Positions 7,656-16,301 of a DNA stretch of 49,784 nucleotides are shown here, one piece after another (position 1 is the first letter of the stretch; every line of letters starts with the position of its first letter). The notes beneath the pieces are model-generated. The model was not told the origin of the DNA, ran no database searches, and was given only the letters and a program-made list of their open reading frames with translations. This stretch comes from Candidatus Faecalibacterium faecipullorum (lineage in GTDB: Bacteria > Bacillota > Clostridia > Oscillospirales > Ruminococcaceae). The position numbers were made by a program, and so were the translations under genes. Location: contig DWXX01000080.1 in assembly GCA_019118985.1 (NCBI GenBank), forward strand, positions 1 to 49,784. The letters run 5' to 3'.

Positions 7656-8978
7656 ATGTTGAACAAGCTGAAACGTGCGGCGCTCGGCGCGCACACGCCG
7701 CATGACAAAGCGACTGCCGCAAGTAAGCCTGTCCCGATGCCCCTGCCCGCGCAGGTGCGCATCCTGATGAGCCAGCACATCGGCGCCCCGGCGAAAGTGA
7801 CTGTCAAAAAGGGCGATGAAGTGTCGGTGGGCACGCTGATCGGCGAGGCGGGGGGCTTTGTCTCCGCCAACATCCACGCCAGCGTGTCGGGCAAGGTGAC
7901 GGCGGTCGAGCCGTTCCGCCTTGCAAACGGCAGACTGTGCGACTCGGTGGTCATCCAGACCGACGGCAAGCAGACGGTCGACCCGTCCGTCCGCCCGCCG
8001 GTGGTCACCGACAAGGCCAGTTTCCTGGCGGCGGTGCGCGGCTGCGGGCTGGTGGGTCTGGGGGGCGCAGGCTTCCCCACCGACGTCAAGCTGCAGCCCA
8101 AGAGCCCGGTGGACACCCTGCTGATCAACGCCTCTGAGTGCGAGGTCTGGCTGACCAGCGACACCCAGGAGATGCTGCAGAGCGCCGACGACATCGTCCG
8201 CGGCATCCAGGCGGTGCTGCAGTACACCGGCATCCCGCGGTGCATCATCGGCATCGAGAAGAACAAGCCTGCGTGCATCGACCTGCTCAGCCAGAAGACC
8301 GCCGGCATCGCCAACATCGACGTCAAGGCCCTGCCCAGCGTCTACGGCACCGGCGCGGAGCTGATCCTGATCGAGAAGTGCCTCGGCCGCGAGGTGCCCC
8401 ACGGCGGCCTGCCCGCCGACGCCGGCGCCATCGTCATGAACGTGACCTCGGTCAGCATGCTGGGCAAGTACCTGGCCACCGGCATGCCGGTGGTGGAGCG
8501 GATCGTCACCGTGGACGGCGACGCCTGCGCCAACCCCCAGAACCTGATCGTGCCGGTGGGTACATCCTACCAGGACGTGGTCAACGCGGCCGGCCTCAAG
8601 CCGGATGTGACCCTCGGCAAGGTGATCGCCGGCGGCGCCATGATGGGCCCCGCCGTCGAGGACCTGGGTTACCCCACCACCAAGACCACCGGCGGGCTGA
8701 TCCTGCTCAGCGAGGCGAGCGCCGCGCAGCCGGCCGCCGAGCCCTGCATCCGCTGCGGCCGCTGCATCGAGTACTGCCCGATGGGCCTGGCCCCGGTGGA
8801 GGTCAACGCCGCCTACAACGCCCGTGACGTTCAGGAGCTGGGCAAGCTGCACGTGGACTACTGCTTCAACTGCGGCTCCTGCTCCTTCGTCTGCCCGGCC
8901 AAGCGCCCCTGCACCCAGATGATGAGCCTGGCCAAGGCATATTACCTCGACGAGATCAAAAAAGGAGGCAATAAGTAA
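7656..8978 (+). CDS. rnfC: Rnf complex subunit C, iron-sulfur/NADH-side subunit
   Basis: A 440-residue peripheral subunit of the ferredoxin:NAD+ oxidoreductase (Rnf), which couples electron transfer to Na+ or H+ export. The start PLPAQVRILMSQHIGAPAKV and the nucleotide/flavin-binding GLVGLGGAGFPTDVKL are typical. Two 4Fe-4S motifs follow near the C-terminus: CIRCGRCIEYCP and CFNCGSCSFVCP. It is the first of six genes in the order C-D-G-E-A-B and has its own promoter and hairpin leader. The ATG follows GGGGGAT at a rather long spacing. The rnfD ribosome site AAAGGAGG lies inside the last codons. Confidence 0.95.
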   Translation: MLNKLKRAALGAHTPHDKATAASKPVPMPLPAQVRILMSQHIGAPAKVTVKKGDEVSVGTLIGEAGGFVSANIHASVSGKVTAVEPFRLANGRLCDSVVIQTDGKQTVDPSVRPPVVTDKASFLAAVRGCGLVGLGGAGFPTDVKLQPKSPVDTLLINASECEVWLTSDTQEMLQSADDIVRGIQAVLQYTGIPRCIIGIEKNKPACIDLLSQKTAGIANIDVKALPSVYGTGAELILIEKCLGREVPHGGLPADAGAIVMNVTSVSMLGKYLATGMPVVERIVTVDGDACANPQNLIVPVGTSYQDVVNAAGLKPDVTLGKVIAGGAMMGPAVEDLGYPTTKTTGGLILLSEASAAQPAAEPCIRCGRCIEYCPMGLAPVEVNAAYNARDVQELGKLHVDYCFNCGSCSFVCPAKRPCTQMMSLAKAYYLDEIKKGGNK

Positions 8979-8980
8979 AA

Positions 8981-9940
8981 ATGGATACCAAGCTTATTGT
9001 TTCGGCCTCCCCGCACGTCCGCTCGGACGAGAGCACCCAGGGCCTGATGGCCAACGTCATCGTGGCGCTGTGCCCGGTGGTGGTGGCGTCGGCTGTCATC
9101 TTCGGGATGCGCGCGCTGCTGGTCACCGCCTTCTCGGTGGCCGTCTGCGTCGCGCTGGAGTGGCTGTACTGCAAGCTGCTCAAACGCAAGAACCCCATCG
9201 GGGACCTGTCGGCCGTGGTCACCGGCATCATCCTGGCCATGAATGTGCCGGTGGGGATGCCCCTGGGCCAGCTGGCGGTGGGCTGCGTGGCGGCCATCAT
9301 CGTCACCAAGCAGCTGTTCGGCGGCATCGGCATGAACTTTGCCAACCCCGCCCTGGTGGGCCGCATCGCCCTGTTCGTCAGTTTTGCCTCTGAGATGAAC
9401 GCCTGGGTCTACCCCGACGCGGCGGTGGACCAGCTGGCAAGCGCCACCCCCCTGCAGGTGGCCGACCCCAGCCGGCTGAACCTGTTCGACCTGTTCATGG
9501 GCATCCACGGCGGCGTGCTGGGCGAGACCTGCGCTTTGGCCATCCTGCTGGGCTTTATCTACCTGGTGGCCACCAGGACCATCAGCGCGGCCATCCCGGT
9601 CAGCTATGTGGGCAGCATGTTCCTGTTCTACCTCATCGCCACCCGCAGCGTCCATGAGAGCCTGGTGGAAGTGCTGAGCGGCGGGCTGCTGTTCGGCGCC
9701 GTCTTTATGGCCACCGACTATGTGACCAGCCCCTTCACCCTGAAGGGCAAGCTGCTCTACGGCATCTGCCTGGGCGCCGTCACCTTCGCCATCCGCTACT
9801 GGGGCAGCTACACCGAGGGCGTCTCCTTCGCGCTGCTGTTCATGAACCTGTGGGTCCCCTTCATCAACGATGCGACCCGCCAGACCCCCTACGGCTATGT
9901 CAAGCCGGCCAAGGCAGGAAAGGAAGGTGCGTCCAAATGA
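8981..9940 (+). CDS. rnfD: Rnf complex subunit D, flavin-bearing membrane subunit
   Basis: A 319-residue integral membrane subunit (NqrB/RnfD family). The family carries a covalently bound FMN on the Thr of an S-G-A-T motif. Here the equivalent reads ASAT with Thr156, inside DQLASATPLQ. Other landmarks are NPIGDLSAVVTGIILAMNVP, GGIGMNFANPALVGR and a C-terminal MNLWVPFINDATRQTPYGY. It starts 2 bases after rnfC and its last four bases (ATGA) overlap the rnfG start, so translation is probably coupled. Confidence 0.95.
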   Translation: MDTKLIVSASPHVRSDESTQGLMANVIVALCPVVVASAVIFGMRALLVTAFSVAVCVALEWLYCKLLKRKNPIGDLSAVVTGIILAMNVPVGMPLGQLAVGCVAAIIVTKQLFGGIGMNFANPALVGRIALFVSFASEMNAWVYPDAAVDQLASATPLQVADPSRLNLFDLFMGIHGGVLGETCALAILLGFIYLVATRTISAAIPVSYVGSMFLFYLIATRSVHESLVEVLSGGLLFGAVFMATDYVTSPFTLKGKLLYGICLGAVTFAIRYWGSYTEGVSFALLFMNLWVPFINDATRQTPYGYVKPAKAGKEGASK

Positions 9941-10485
9941 CCAAATCTTCGAACTGGGAGAGCACCATCAAACCCATCCTGGTGCTGACGGTCAGCTCGC
10001 TGGTGGCAAGCCTTCTGCTGGCGCTGGTCAACTCGGTCACCGCGCCTGTCATCGAGGCCAACCAGAAGGCCGCCACCCTGGTGGCCTATGTCGAGGTGCT
10101 GCCCACCGTCTCGGACGCAGCTGAGCTGGAGGAGATCACCGACTACACCACCGCCGGCATCACCGGCGCGGTGCGGGCGCCCGACGGCTCGGTGGCCATC
10201 CAGGCGTCTGAGAGCGGCTACAACGGCGGCGCTGTCAACGTCATCATCGGCTTTGACACCGCCGGCACCATGACCGGCATCCACGTCGACGCCTCCAGCC
10301 AGACCAGCGGCATCGGCACCAATGTGGCGCTGCCCGACTATCTGGCGCAGTTCGACGGCCTGACCGCTGAGGCCAACATCGCCAAGGGCCAGGGCTACGA
10401 CGCCGTCGCGGGCGCGACCTATTCCACCGACGCCCTCTTCGCCGCCATCAACGACTGCATCAACTGCTACAACGAGATCGCATAA
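9937..10485 (+). CDS. rnfG: Rnf complex subunit G, covalent-FMN subunit
   Basis: A 182-residue subunit with an N-terminal membrane anchor (about residues 13-34) and an extracytoplasmic FMN-binding domain. The flavin-attachment motif is GATYST with Thr161, matching the family S-G-A-T-x-[ST]-S site except for Ala at the first position. SSQTSGIGTNVALPDYLAQF is also characteristic. The ATG at 9937 overlaps the rnfD stop (ATGA) and AAGGAAGG precedes it; a farther upstream ATG in frame lies inside rnfD and lacks a ribosome site. Confidence 0.94.
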   Translation: MTKSSNWESTIKPILVLTVSSLVASLLLALVNSVTAPVIEANQKAATLVAYVEVLPTVSDAAELEEITDYTTAGITGAVRAPDGSVAIQASESGYNGGAVNVIIGFDTAGTMTGIHVDASSQTSGIGTNVALPDYLAQFDGLTAEANIAKGQGYDAVAGATYSTDALFAAINDCINCYNEIA

Positions 10486-10504
10486 GGGAGGCTGAATCAG
10501 AACA

Positions 10505-11179
10505 ATGGCACAAGAAAAAGTCTCCAAGGTAAGCATCCTTACCAATGGTATCATCAAAGAGAACCCGGTGCTGCGGCTGGTGCTGGGCACCTGCTCGACC
10601 CTGGCGCTGACCACCTCGGTCTCCAACGCCTTCGGCATGGGCGCGGCCTTCACCTTCGTGCTGGTGCTGTCCAACGTGCTGATCGCGATGCTGCGCAAGA
10701 TCATCCCCGCCAAGGTCCACCTGCCCTGCTACATCGTCATCATCGCCAGCTTCGTCACCATCGTGCAGATGGTGATGCAGGCGTACACCGAGAGCCTGTA
10801 TGAGGCGATGGGCGTCTTTATCCCCCTGATCGTCGTCAACTGCATTATCCTGGGCCGTGCCGAGATGTTCGCCTGCAAGAACACCGTCGTGGATTCGGCC
10901 ATCGACGGCATCGGCATGGGCATCGGCTACACCCTGACGCTGCTGCTGATGAGCACCATCCGCGAGATCCTGGGCAGCGGCACCTGGCTGGGCTTCCAGA
11001 TCATGCCCGAGGGGTATGTCCCCATCGGCATCATGACCCAGGCGCCGGGCGCCTTCCTCTGCTTCGGGCTGCTGATGGGCCTGTGCATCTGGGTGGAAGA
11101 AAAGCTCGACGCCCGCATCGAGCGCAAGATCGGCTGCCAGCCCATCAAGGACCTGCAGGAAGGAGAGGATAACAAATGA
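10505..11179 (+). CDS. rnfE: Rnf complex subunit E, membrane subunit
   Basis: A 224-residue polytopic membrane protein of the NqrD/RnfE family, with about six hydrophobic helices. Landmarks are NGIIKENPVLRLVLGTCSTLA, where the family has NPVxxxxLGxCPxLA, and IPLIVVNCIILGRAEMFACK. RnfE and RnfA each contribute conserved Cys residues to a membrane-embedded iron-sulfur centre; Cys residues are present in both conserved places. It ends in an ATGA overlap with rnfA. Confidence 0.94.
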   Translation: MAQEKVSKVSILTNGIIKENPVLRLVLGTCSTLALTTSVSNAFGMGAAFTFVLVLSNVLIAMLRKIIPAKVHLPCYIVIIASFVTIVQMVMQAYTESLYEAMGVFIPLIVVNCIILGRAEMFACKNTVVDSAIDGIGMGIGYTLTLLLMSTIREILGSGTWLGFQIMPEGYVPIGIMTQAPGAFLCFGLLMGLCIWVEEKLDARIERKIGCQPIKDLQEGEDNK

Positions 11180-11808
11180 TCGTCAAACTCGCGGCTATCT
11201 TCTTCAGCATGATCCTGGTCAACAACTACGTGCTGGTGAAGTTTCTGGGCATCTGCCCGTTTCTCGGCGTCTCCAAAAAGCTGGACTCGTCGCTGGGCAT
11301 GTCGGGCGCCGTCATCTTCGTCATGTTCATGGCGACGGCCGTCACCTTCCCCATCCAGATCTATGTGCTGGACCCGGCGGGGCTGGGGTATCTGCAGACC
11401 ATCGTGTTCATCCTGGTCATCGCGGTGCTGGTCCAGTTCATTGAGATCTTCCTGAAAAAGTATATGGTGTCGCTGTACAACGCCCTGGGCGTCTATCTGC
11501 CGCTGATCACCACCAACTGCTGCGTGCTGGGCGTCGCCATCCTGGTGGTGGACGACTACGGCGCCGACGTGGCTGCCCTGGGCTTTGGCTGGGCTTACAT
11601 CGAGTCGCTGGTCTGCGCCGTGGGCGCGGGCGTCGGCTTCATGCTGGCCATGTGCATGTTCAGCTGCGTGCGCAAGCGGGTGGAAGTCTGTGACGCGCCC
11701 GGCCCCATGAAGGGCCTGCCCATCACCCTGGTCGCGGCGGCCATCACCAGCCTGTCCTTCATGGGCTTCGGCGGCATCGTCGAGAACCTGTTCAACGTCA
11801 CGCTGTAA
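11176..11808 (+). CDS. rnfA: Rnf complex subunit A, membrane subunit
   Basis: A 210-residue polytopic membrane protein of the NqrE/RnfA family and a paralogue of RnfE. The start FFSMILVNNYVLVKFLGICP and the inner YLPLITTNCCVLGVAI are hallmark segments. The conserved Cys in GICPF and in TNC probably bind the shared 2Fe-2S centre with RnfE. The start codon overlaps the rnfE stop by four bases. GGAGAGG precedes it within rnfE. Confidence 0.95.
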   Translation: MIVKLAAIFFSMILVNNYVLVKFLGICPFLGVSKKLDSSLGMSGAVIFVMFMATAVTFPIQIYVLDPAGLGYLQTIVFILVIAVLVQFIEIFLKKYMVSLYNALGVYLPLITTNCCVLGVAILVVDDYGADVAALGFGWAYIESLVCAVGAGVGFMLAMCMFSCVRKRVEVCDAPGPMKGLPITLVAAAITSLSFMGFGGIVENLFNVTL

Positions 11809-11826
11809 AGGAGGAGGAACCGGACT

Positions 11827-12624
11827 ATGAGTATCGTATTGGCTGTCGCCCTGTGCACCGTGGTGGGTGCGCTGGGCGCGGTGATCCTGGTGGCCGCCTC
11901 CAAGTTCATGGCCGTGGAGGAGGACCCCCGCATCGAAGAGGTGACGGGGTGCCTGGCCGGCGCCAACTGCGGCGGCTGCGGCTATGCCGGCTGCGCCGAC
12001 TATGCCAAGGCCATCGTGATGGACGGGGTGCCCTGTGACAAGTGCGCCCCCGGCGGCCCCAAGGCTGCCGCCGCCATCGGCAAGATCATGGGCGCCGAGG
12101 TGTCCGCCACCGTCAAGAAGGCGGTGGTGCAGTGCCAGGGCAACAAGGACAACTGCAAGCCCAGCTATGACTACAAGGGCATCCAGAGCTGCGCGGCGGC
12201 GGCCGCCCTCTACGGCGGGCCCAAGGACTGCTCCTTTGCCTGCGCCGGCTTTGGCGACTGCGTCAAGGCCTGCAAGTTCGACGCCATCCACGTCGTCAAC
12301 GGGGTGGCCGTGGTGGACCAGGACAAGTGCACCGGCTGCGGCGCCTGCGCGGCGGTCTGCCCCAAGCACGTCATCATGATCCAGGCGGCCGGCCCGGATA
12401 AGCCCGTGGTCATGTGCTCCAACTGCGACCGCGGCCCGGTGGCCATGAAGGAATGCGCCACCGCCTGCATCGCCTGCGGCATGTGCCAGCGCAACTGCCC
12501 GTCCGACGCCATCCACGTCACCGACAACCTGGCCCGCATCGATTACGACAAGTGCACCGGCTGCGGTACCTGCGTGGCCAAGTGCCCCAAGAAGATCATC
12601 ACCTACCCGCTGAAAAAGGCGTAA
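11827..12624 (+). CDS. rnfB: Rnf complex subunit B, ferredoxin-accepting iron-sulfur subunit
   Basis: A 265-residue subunit with an N-terminal membrane anchor (about residues 3-24) and a large cytoplasmic iron-sulfur part that takes electrons from reduced ferredoxin. After the anchor comes the domain with GCLAGANCGGCGYAGCADYA and a distal CDKC. Then come CSFACAGFGDCVKAC, CTGCGACAAVCP, CIACGMCQRNCP and CTGCGTCVAKCP, pointing to about six cubane clusters, usual for clostridial RnfB. It is the last gene of the operon. Its ribosome site is AAAGGAGG. The terminator at 12667-12708 follows. Confidence 0.95.
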   Translation: MSIVLAVALCTVVGALGAVILVAASKFMAVEEDPRIEEVTGCLAGANCGGCGYAGCADYAKAIVMDGVPCDKCAPGGPKAAAAIGKIMGAEVSATVKKAVVQCQGNKDNCKPSYDYKGIQSCAAAAALYGGPKDCSFACAGFGDCVKACKFDAIHVVNGVAVVDQDKCTGCGACAAVCPKHVIMIQAAGPDKPVVMCSNCDRGPVAMKECATACIACGMCQRNCPSDAIHVTDNLARIDYDKCTGCGTCVAKCPKKIITYPLKKA

Positions 12625-12666
12625 GGCGTGGTCAGACCCGGGCGGCCGGGACAAACAGACAGCAGC

Positions 12667-12708
12667 ACCCCCGCAAAAGCCGGCGCAAGCCCTTGCGGGG
12701 GTGTTTTC
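12667..12708 (+). terminator. terminator of the rnf operon
   Basis: ACCCCCGCAA (12667-12676) pairs perfectly with TTGCGGGGGT (12693-12702), followed by GTTTT. It ends only about 18 bases before the next start codon. Confidence 0.88.
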
Positions 12709-12725
12709 AGTGAGGAGGATTTGGT

Positions 12726-13874
12726 ATGGACGAACGGCAGCTTCTGGCCCGCCGGCGGAACGCGGGCTTCGCGGCCTTTTTCTTCAGCGGGGTGTGCGCC
12801 ATCTCCAGCGGGGTGGTGGTCAGCCTGCTGCAGGAGCAGTACGGCTTTGCCTACGGCGTCACCGGCACGCTGCTCAGCCTGATGAACATCGGCAACCTGG
12901 TGGCGGGCTTTCTGTCCGGGGTGCTGCCCGGGATGCTGGGCGGGATGAAGCGCAGCGTCCTGCTGCTCAGTTTGGGGTACCTTGCGGGCTACGGGCTGAT
13001 GGGCTTTACCGGGGCGGTGGCCCTGCTGGGGCTGGGCTTCTTCCTGGTGGGGGCGGCCAAAGGGCAGGTCATCAACACCTGCACCGTCCTGGTGGGGGAC
13101 AGCAGCCCCGACCGCACCCGCGGCATGAACATCATGCACAGCTGCTACGCCTGCGGGGCGCTGCTGTGCCCCTTCGTCATCGCGGCGGCCGGCCGGGCGG
13201 GGCAGAAGGCCCCCCTGTTCCTGCTGGCGGCGCTGGGCGCGGCGCTGTGGCTGGCCTTCGCCCTCACCCCGATGGGTTCGGGCAGCAAAAAGGCCGGCGG
13301 GAAGATCGACTGGAGCTTCCTGCGCAGCGCGCGGTTCTGGCTGCTGGTGGGGCTGATCTTCTGCCAGAACGCCGCCGAGACCAGCGTCACCGGCTGGATG
13401 GTCACCTACTTCAAGGACAGCGGCATCATCGCCGGGGTGCTCAGCACCTACACCGTCACCGTCATGTGGGGGGCCACCCTCATCGCGCGGCTGCTGATCG
13501 CCTTTGTCTTCCCCTTCAAGAACCCCCGCAAGGCTATGGTGGTGATGGGGGCGGGGTGCATCGTCACCTACTTCGGGCTGATGCTGGCCCGCAGCCAGAC
13601 GCCGGCCATCGTGCTGCTGTTCGCCTTCGCCTTCGCCATGGCGGGGATGAACCCCACCGCGGTGGCGGCCGCCGGCCGGATGACCACCGTCACCAGCATC
13701 GCCATCCTGCTGCCGGCGGCAAGCCTGGGGGCCATCGTCATGCCCTGGGTGATCGGCGTGGTGGCCGAGTGCGCCGGGCTGACGGCGGGCATGGCCTCCA
13801 ACATCGTCCCCTGCGTGGGGATGCTGGTCTTTGCGGCCCTGGTGGCCCGCCTGCCGGAAGAACAGGCCGTTTAA
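12726..13874 (+). CDS. MFS transporter
   Basis: A 382-residue membrane protein with about twelve helices, of major-facilitator type. SVLLLSLGYLAGYGLMGF, GLGFFLVGAAKGQVINTCTV and a second-half MNPTAVAAAGRMTT fit the FucP/sugar-permease-like branch, but the substrate is not evident. The ribosome site GAGGAGG is good. The gene sits after the rnf terminator and I see no clear promoter of its own. Read-through or a weak promoter inside 12625-12720 is possible. Its TAA overlaps the stop codon of the converging queH gene, so no terminator fits between them. Confidence 0.85.
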   Translation: MDERQLLARRRNAGFAAFFFSGVCAISSGVVVSLLQEQYGFAYGVTGTLLSLMNIGNLVAGFLSGVLPGMLGGMKRSVLLLSLGYLAGYGLMGFTGAVALLGLGFFLVGAAKGQVINTCTVLVGDSSPDRTRGMNIMHSCYACGALLCPFVIAAAGRAGQKAPLFLLAALGAALWLAFALTPMGSGSKKAGGKIDWSFLRSARFWLLVGLIFCQNAAETSVTGWMVTYFKDSGIIAGVLSTYTVTVMWGATLIARLLIAFVFPFKNPRKAMVVMGAGCIVTYFGLMLARSQTPAIVLLFAFAFAMAGMNPTAVAAAGRMTTVTSIAILLPAASLGAIVMPWVIGVVAECAGLTAGMASNIVPCVGMLVFAALVARLPEEQAV

Positions 13875-14512
13875 CCCCGCCCGGCTTTGGCCCCGCGCTC
13901 GGCCTCGGACTGGGCGTGGCTGTACACGCACCCGCAGTAATCCTGGCGGTAGAGCCCGTACTCGGCCGACAGCTGCAGCGAGCGCAGGTAGCCGTTCTTC
14001 TTCTTGAAGTCGGAGGGCAGGTGGGGCACGCCGTACGCGGCGGCAAGCTCCTGCCCGATCTGGTTGATCCGCTCGGCGTCCTTGTGGGGGCTGATGGACA
14101 GGGTGGTGGCGAACCAGTCGAAGCCGTTGGCCGCGGCATAGGCGGCGGCGCGGCGCATCCGCAGCCGGTAGCAGGCGGTGCAGCGGGCCCCGCGCTCGGG
14201 CTCGGCTTCCAGCCCGCGGGCCGCGGCGTAGAACTCCTCAGGGTCGTAGCGGTCCTCCACCACCGTCACACCCAGGGGGTGGGCGGCGGCTACGAAGCGC
14301 TCCAGCTCTTCTTCCCGGCGGCGGTATTCGGCCGCGGGCCAGATGTTGGGGTTATAGTAGAGGATGGTGATGTCAAAATATTGGCACAACTGCTCGAGCA
14401 CCGCGCTGGAGCAGGGCCCGCAGCAGGCGTGCAGCAAAAGCCGCGGCCGGCTGCCGCCAAGGCTCTGCAGCACGCCGTCCATCTCGCGGGCATAGTTTGG
14501 TTTGGGGGGCAT
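13871..14512 (-). CDS. queH: epoxyqueuosine reductase QueH
   Basis: A 213-residue enzyme of the former DUF208 family, which makes queuosine from epoxyqueuosine at the wobble base of GUN-decoding tRNAs in bacteria lacking QueG. The paired cysteines for the iron-sulfur cluster and metal site are visible: LLHACCGPCS near residue 28-37, CTACYRLRM, and DYCGCVYS near the C-terminus. ATTLSISPHKD is a further family marker. The ATG has a GAGGTGA ribosome site and a promoter at 14532-14560. The gene is divergent from the ynzC-type gene and its stop overlaps that of the MFS gene. Confidence 0.93.
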   Translation of the reverse strand: MPPKPNYAREMDGVLQSLGGSRPRLLLHACCGPCSSAVLEQLCQYFDITILYYNPNIWPAAEYRRREEELERFVAAAHPLGVTVVEDRYDPEEFYAAARGLEAEPERGARCTACYRLRMRRAAAYAAANGFDWFATTLSISPHKDAERINQIGQELAAAYGVPHLPSDFKKKNGYLRSLQLSAEYGLYRQDYCGCVYSHAQSEAERGAKAGRG

Positions 14513-14531
14513 TGTCGTTCACCTCACACAC

Positions 14532-14560
14532 AGTATAGCACGTCCGCGCGTTTTGCGCAA
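14532..14560 (-). promoter_or_regulatory. promoter of queH
   Basis: On the minus strand TTGCGC (14560-14555), 17 bases, TATACT (14537-14532), about 20 bases before the queH ATG. The -35 overlaps the TTTTGCGCAAAA palindrome at 14551-14562. Confidence 0.75.
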
Positions 14561-14574
14561 AAGGAGAGACACCC

Positions 14575-14784
14575 ATGACACAGGAAAAGATCGACCGCAT
14601 CAACGCCCTGGCCCGCAAGAGCAAGACCCCCGCCGGGCTGACCGAGGCCGAACAGGCCGAGCGCCAGGCGCTGCGGCAGGAATACATCGCCGAGATGCGC
14701 GCATCCCTCGCCGCGCAGCTGGACAATACCGTCATCCAGGAGCCGGACGGCACCCGCCACCGCCTGACCCGCCGCAAAAACTGA
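14575..14784 (+). CDS. YnzC/DUF896 family protein
   Basis: A 69-residue cytoplasmic protein that starts MTQEKIDRINALARKSKT and continues with GLTEAEQAERQALRQEYIAE, the typical DUF896 (UPF0291) helical hairpin. Length matches the family (77 in B. subtilis YnzC, shorter in clostridia). The function is not established; in Bacillus a paralogue (YneA-operon YnzC) is SOS-linked. The ATG has AAAAGGAGA 8 bases upstream. It is divergent from queH and is followed by a weak terminator. Confidence 0.88.
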   Translation: MTQEKIDRINALARKSKTPAGLTEAEQAERQALRQEYIAEMRASLAAQLDNTVIQEPDGTRHRLTRRKN

Positions 14785-14786
14785 GC

Positions 14787-14820
14787 CCGGGGCGAAAAAT
14801 TCGCGCCCGGCCCTTCCTTT
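14787..14820 (+). terminator. possible terminator after the DUF896 gene
   Basis: A ten-bp stem (14787-14796 with 14800-14810) with one bulged G and a 3-base loop is followed by a mixed CCCTTCCTTT tail. The poor T run lowers confidence. Confidence 0.45.
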
Positions 14821-14836
14821 GCGGGGCAAAGCGTGG

Positions 14837-14960
14837 TACAATAAACCTGTATGTGCAGGCGCTGCCTGCCCATGCGCAAAAAAGCGAAACAGGGCGGCGC
14901 ATCCCGGGCAAGGTGCGCGGAAAAGGCCGCCCTTTGGTGCAACTGAAGAGGTCAACGATT
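14837..14960 (+). promoter_or_regulatory. purA promoter region and structured leader
   Basis: A TACAAT -10 lies at 14837-14842 with only a weak -35. The leader of about 110 bases contains a strong stem: AGGGCGGC (14891-14898) pairs with GCCGCCCT (14926-14933), with a further GCGCA/TGCGC pairing inside. It ends about 27 bases before the purA ATG. It lacks a T tract and does not match a purine riboswitch that I can recognise. Confidence 0.45.
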
Positions 14961-16253
14961 ATGCTTACTGCAATCACTGGGATCAACTGGGGCGACGAGG
15001 GCAAGGGCCGTATGGTCGACCTGCTCAGCCAGGACTACGACATCGTGGTGCGCTACCAGGGCGGCAACAACGCCGGCCACACCGTCAAGAACGAGCGGGG
15101 CAAGTTCGTTTTGAACCTGCTGCCCTCGGGCATCCTGCGGCCGGACGTGGTCTGCGTCATGGGCAACGGGATGGTGGTGGACCCCCACCACCTGGACGGC
15201 GAGATCACCCACCTGCGCGAGCAGGGGATCGCCGTCAGCCCCGCAAACCTCAAAATCTCCGACCGGGCCACCATCACCATGCCCTACCACGTCCTGCAGG
15301 ACGGGCTGGAAGAGGCCCGCCTGGCCAAGACCGGGGCGCAGTTCGGCTCGACCAAGCGGGGCATCGCCTACGTCTACGGCGACAAGTACATGAAAAAGAC
15401 CCTGCGGATGGGCGACCTGCTGCACATGGACGACGAGGTGCACAAACGCCTGGAGACCATGGTGGAGTCCAAAAACCTGGTGATGGAGGGCAGCTACGGT
15501 GCCGACCCCATCAGCGTGGACGAGATGTGGGCCTGGCTGGAAAAGTACGCCGCCGTCTTCAAGGATTACATCTGCGACGCCGGGGCCTACCTCGACGAGG
15601 CCGACCGCGCCGGCAAGAAGATCCTCTTCGAGGCGCAGCTGGGCGCGCTGCGGGACGTCGACTTCGGCATCTACCCCTACACCACCTCCTCCAACGTCAT
15701 CGGGGCGTACGCCCCCATCGGCGCGGGTATCCCCGGCCGCAAGCTGGACTGGTCCATCGGCATCATGAAGGCCTATTCCTCCTGCGTGGGGGACGGCCCC
15801 TTCGCCGCCGAGCTGGCCATGACCGAGGAGGAAAAGCACCATCTGCGGGAGGCCGGCCATGAGTACGGCGCCGCCACCGGGCGGCCCCGCCGTGTGGGCC
15901 CCATCGACCTGGTGGCCAGCCGGTACGGCGTGGCCTGCCAGGGCTGCGACGAGGTGGCCCTGACCCTGCTGGATGTGCTGGACTACATGGAGCGTGTGCC
16001 CGTCGTCACCGGCTACAAGCTGGAGGACGGCAGCGTGACCACCCGCTTCCCGATGGGCAAGGCGCTGGACACCGCCCAGCCGGTGGTGGAGTACCTGCCC
16101 GGCTGGCACTGCGATATCACCGCCGCCCGCAAGTGGGAGGACCTGCCCGCCGCGGCGCAGGACTACGTCCGCTACCTTGAGCAGGCGGTGGGCTGCAAGA
16201 TCACCTACATCTCGGTGGGGGCTGAGCGGGAGGCTTATATCCACCGCGCCTGA
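14961..16253 (+). CDS. purA: adenylosuccinate synthetase
   Basis: A 430-residue cytoplasmic enzyme that joins IMP and aspartate with GTP to give adenylosuccinate, the first committed step to AMP. The N-terminal signature GINWGDEGKGRMVD carries catalytic Asp12, and RYQGGNNAGHTV follows with the catalytic His. Further landmarks are GIAYVYGDKYMKKTLRMGDL and the IMP-binding STKRG and TTSSN-like segments. I chose the ATG at 14961 because the family motif begins within 10 residues; AGAGGT lies upstream. It lies 48 bases before a DegV gene and is probably co-transcribed with it. Confidence 0.96.
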   Translation: MLTAITGINWGDEGKGRMVDLLSQDYDIVVRYQGGNNAGHTVKNERGKFVLNLLPSGILRPDVVCVMGNGMVVDPHHLDGEITHLREQGIAVSPANLKISDRATITMPYHVLQDGLEEARLAKTGAQFGSTKRGIAYVYGDKYMKKTLRMGDLLHMDDEVHKRLETMVESKNLVMEGSYGADPISVDEMWAWLEKYAAVFKDYICDAGAYLDEADRAGKKILFEAQLGALRDVDFGIYPYTTSSNVIGAYAPIGAGIPGRKLDWSIGIMKAYSSCVGDGPFAAELAMTEEEKHHLREAGHEYGAATGRPRRVGPIDLVASRYGVACQGCDEVALTLLDVLDYMERVPVVTGYKLEDGSVTTRFPMGKALDTAQPVVEYLPGWHCDITAARKWEDLPAAAQDYVRYLEQAVGCKITYISVGAEREAYIHRA

Positions 16254-16301
16254 GCCGCCGCCCCAAAGACCCGGACCCCCGGGGGAAGGAGGAGAAAGAC
16301 C

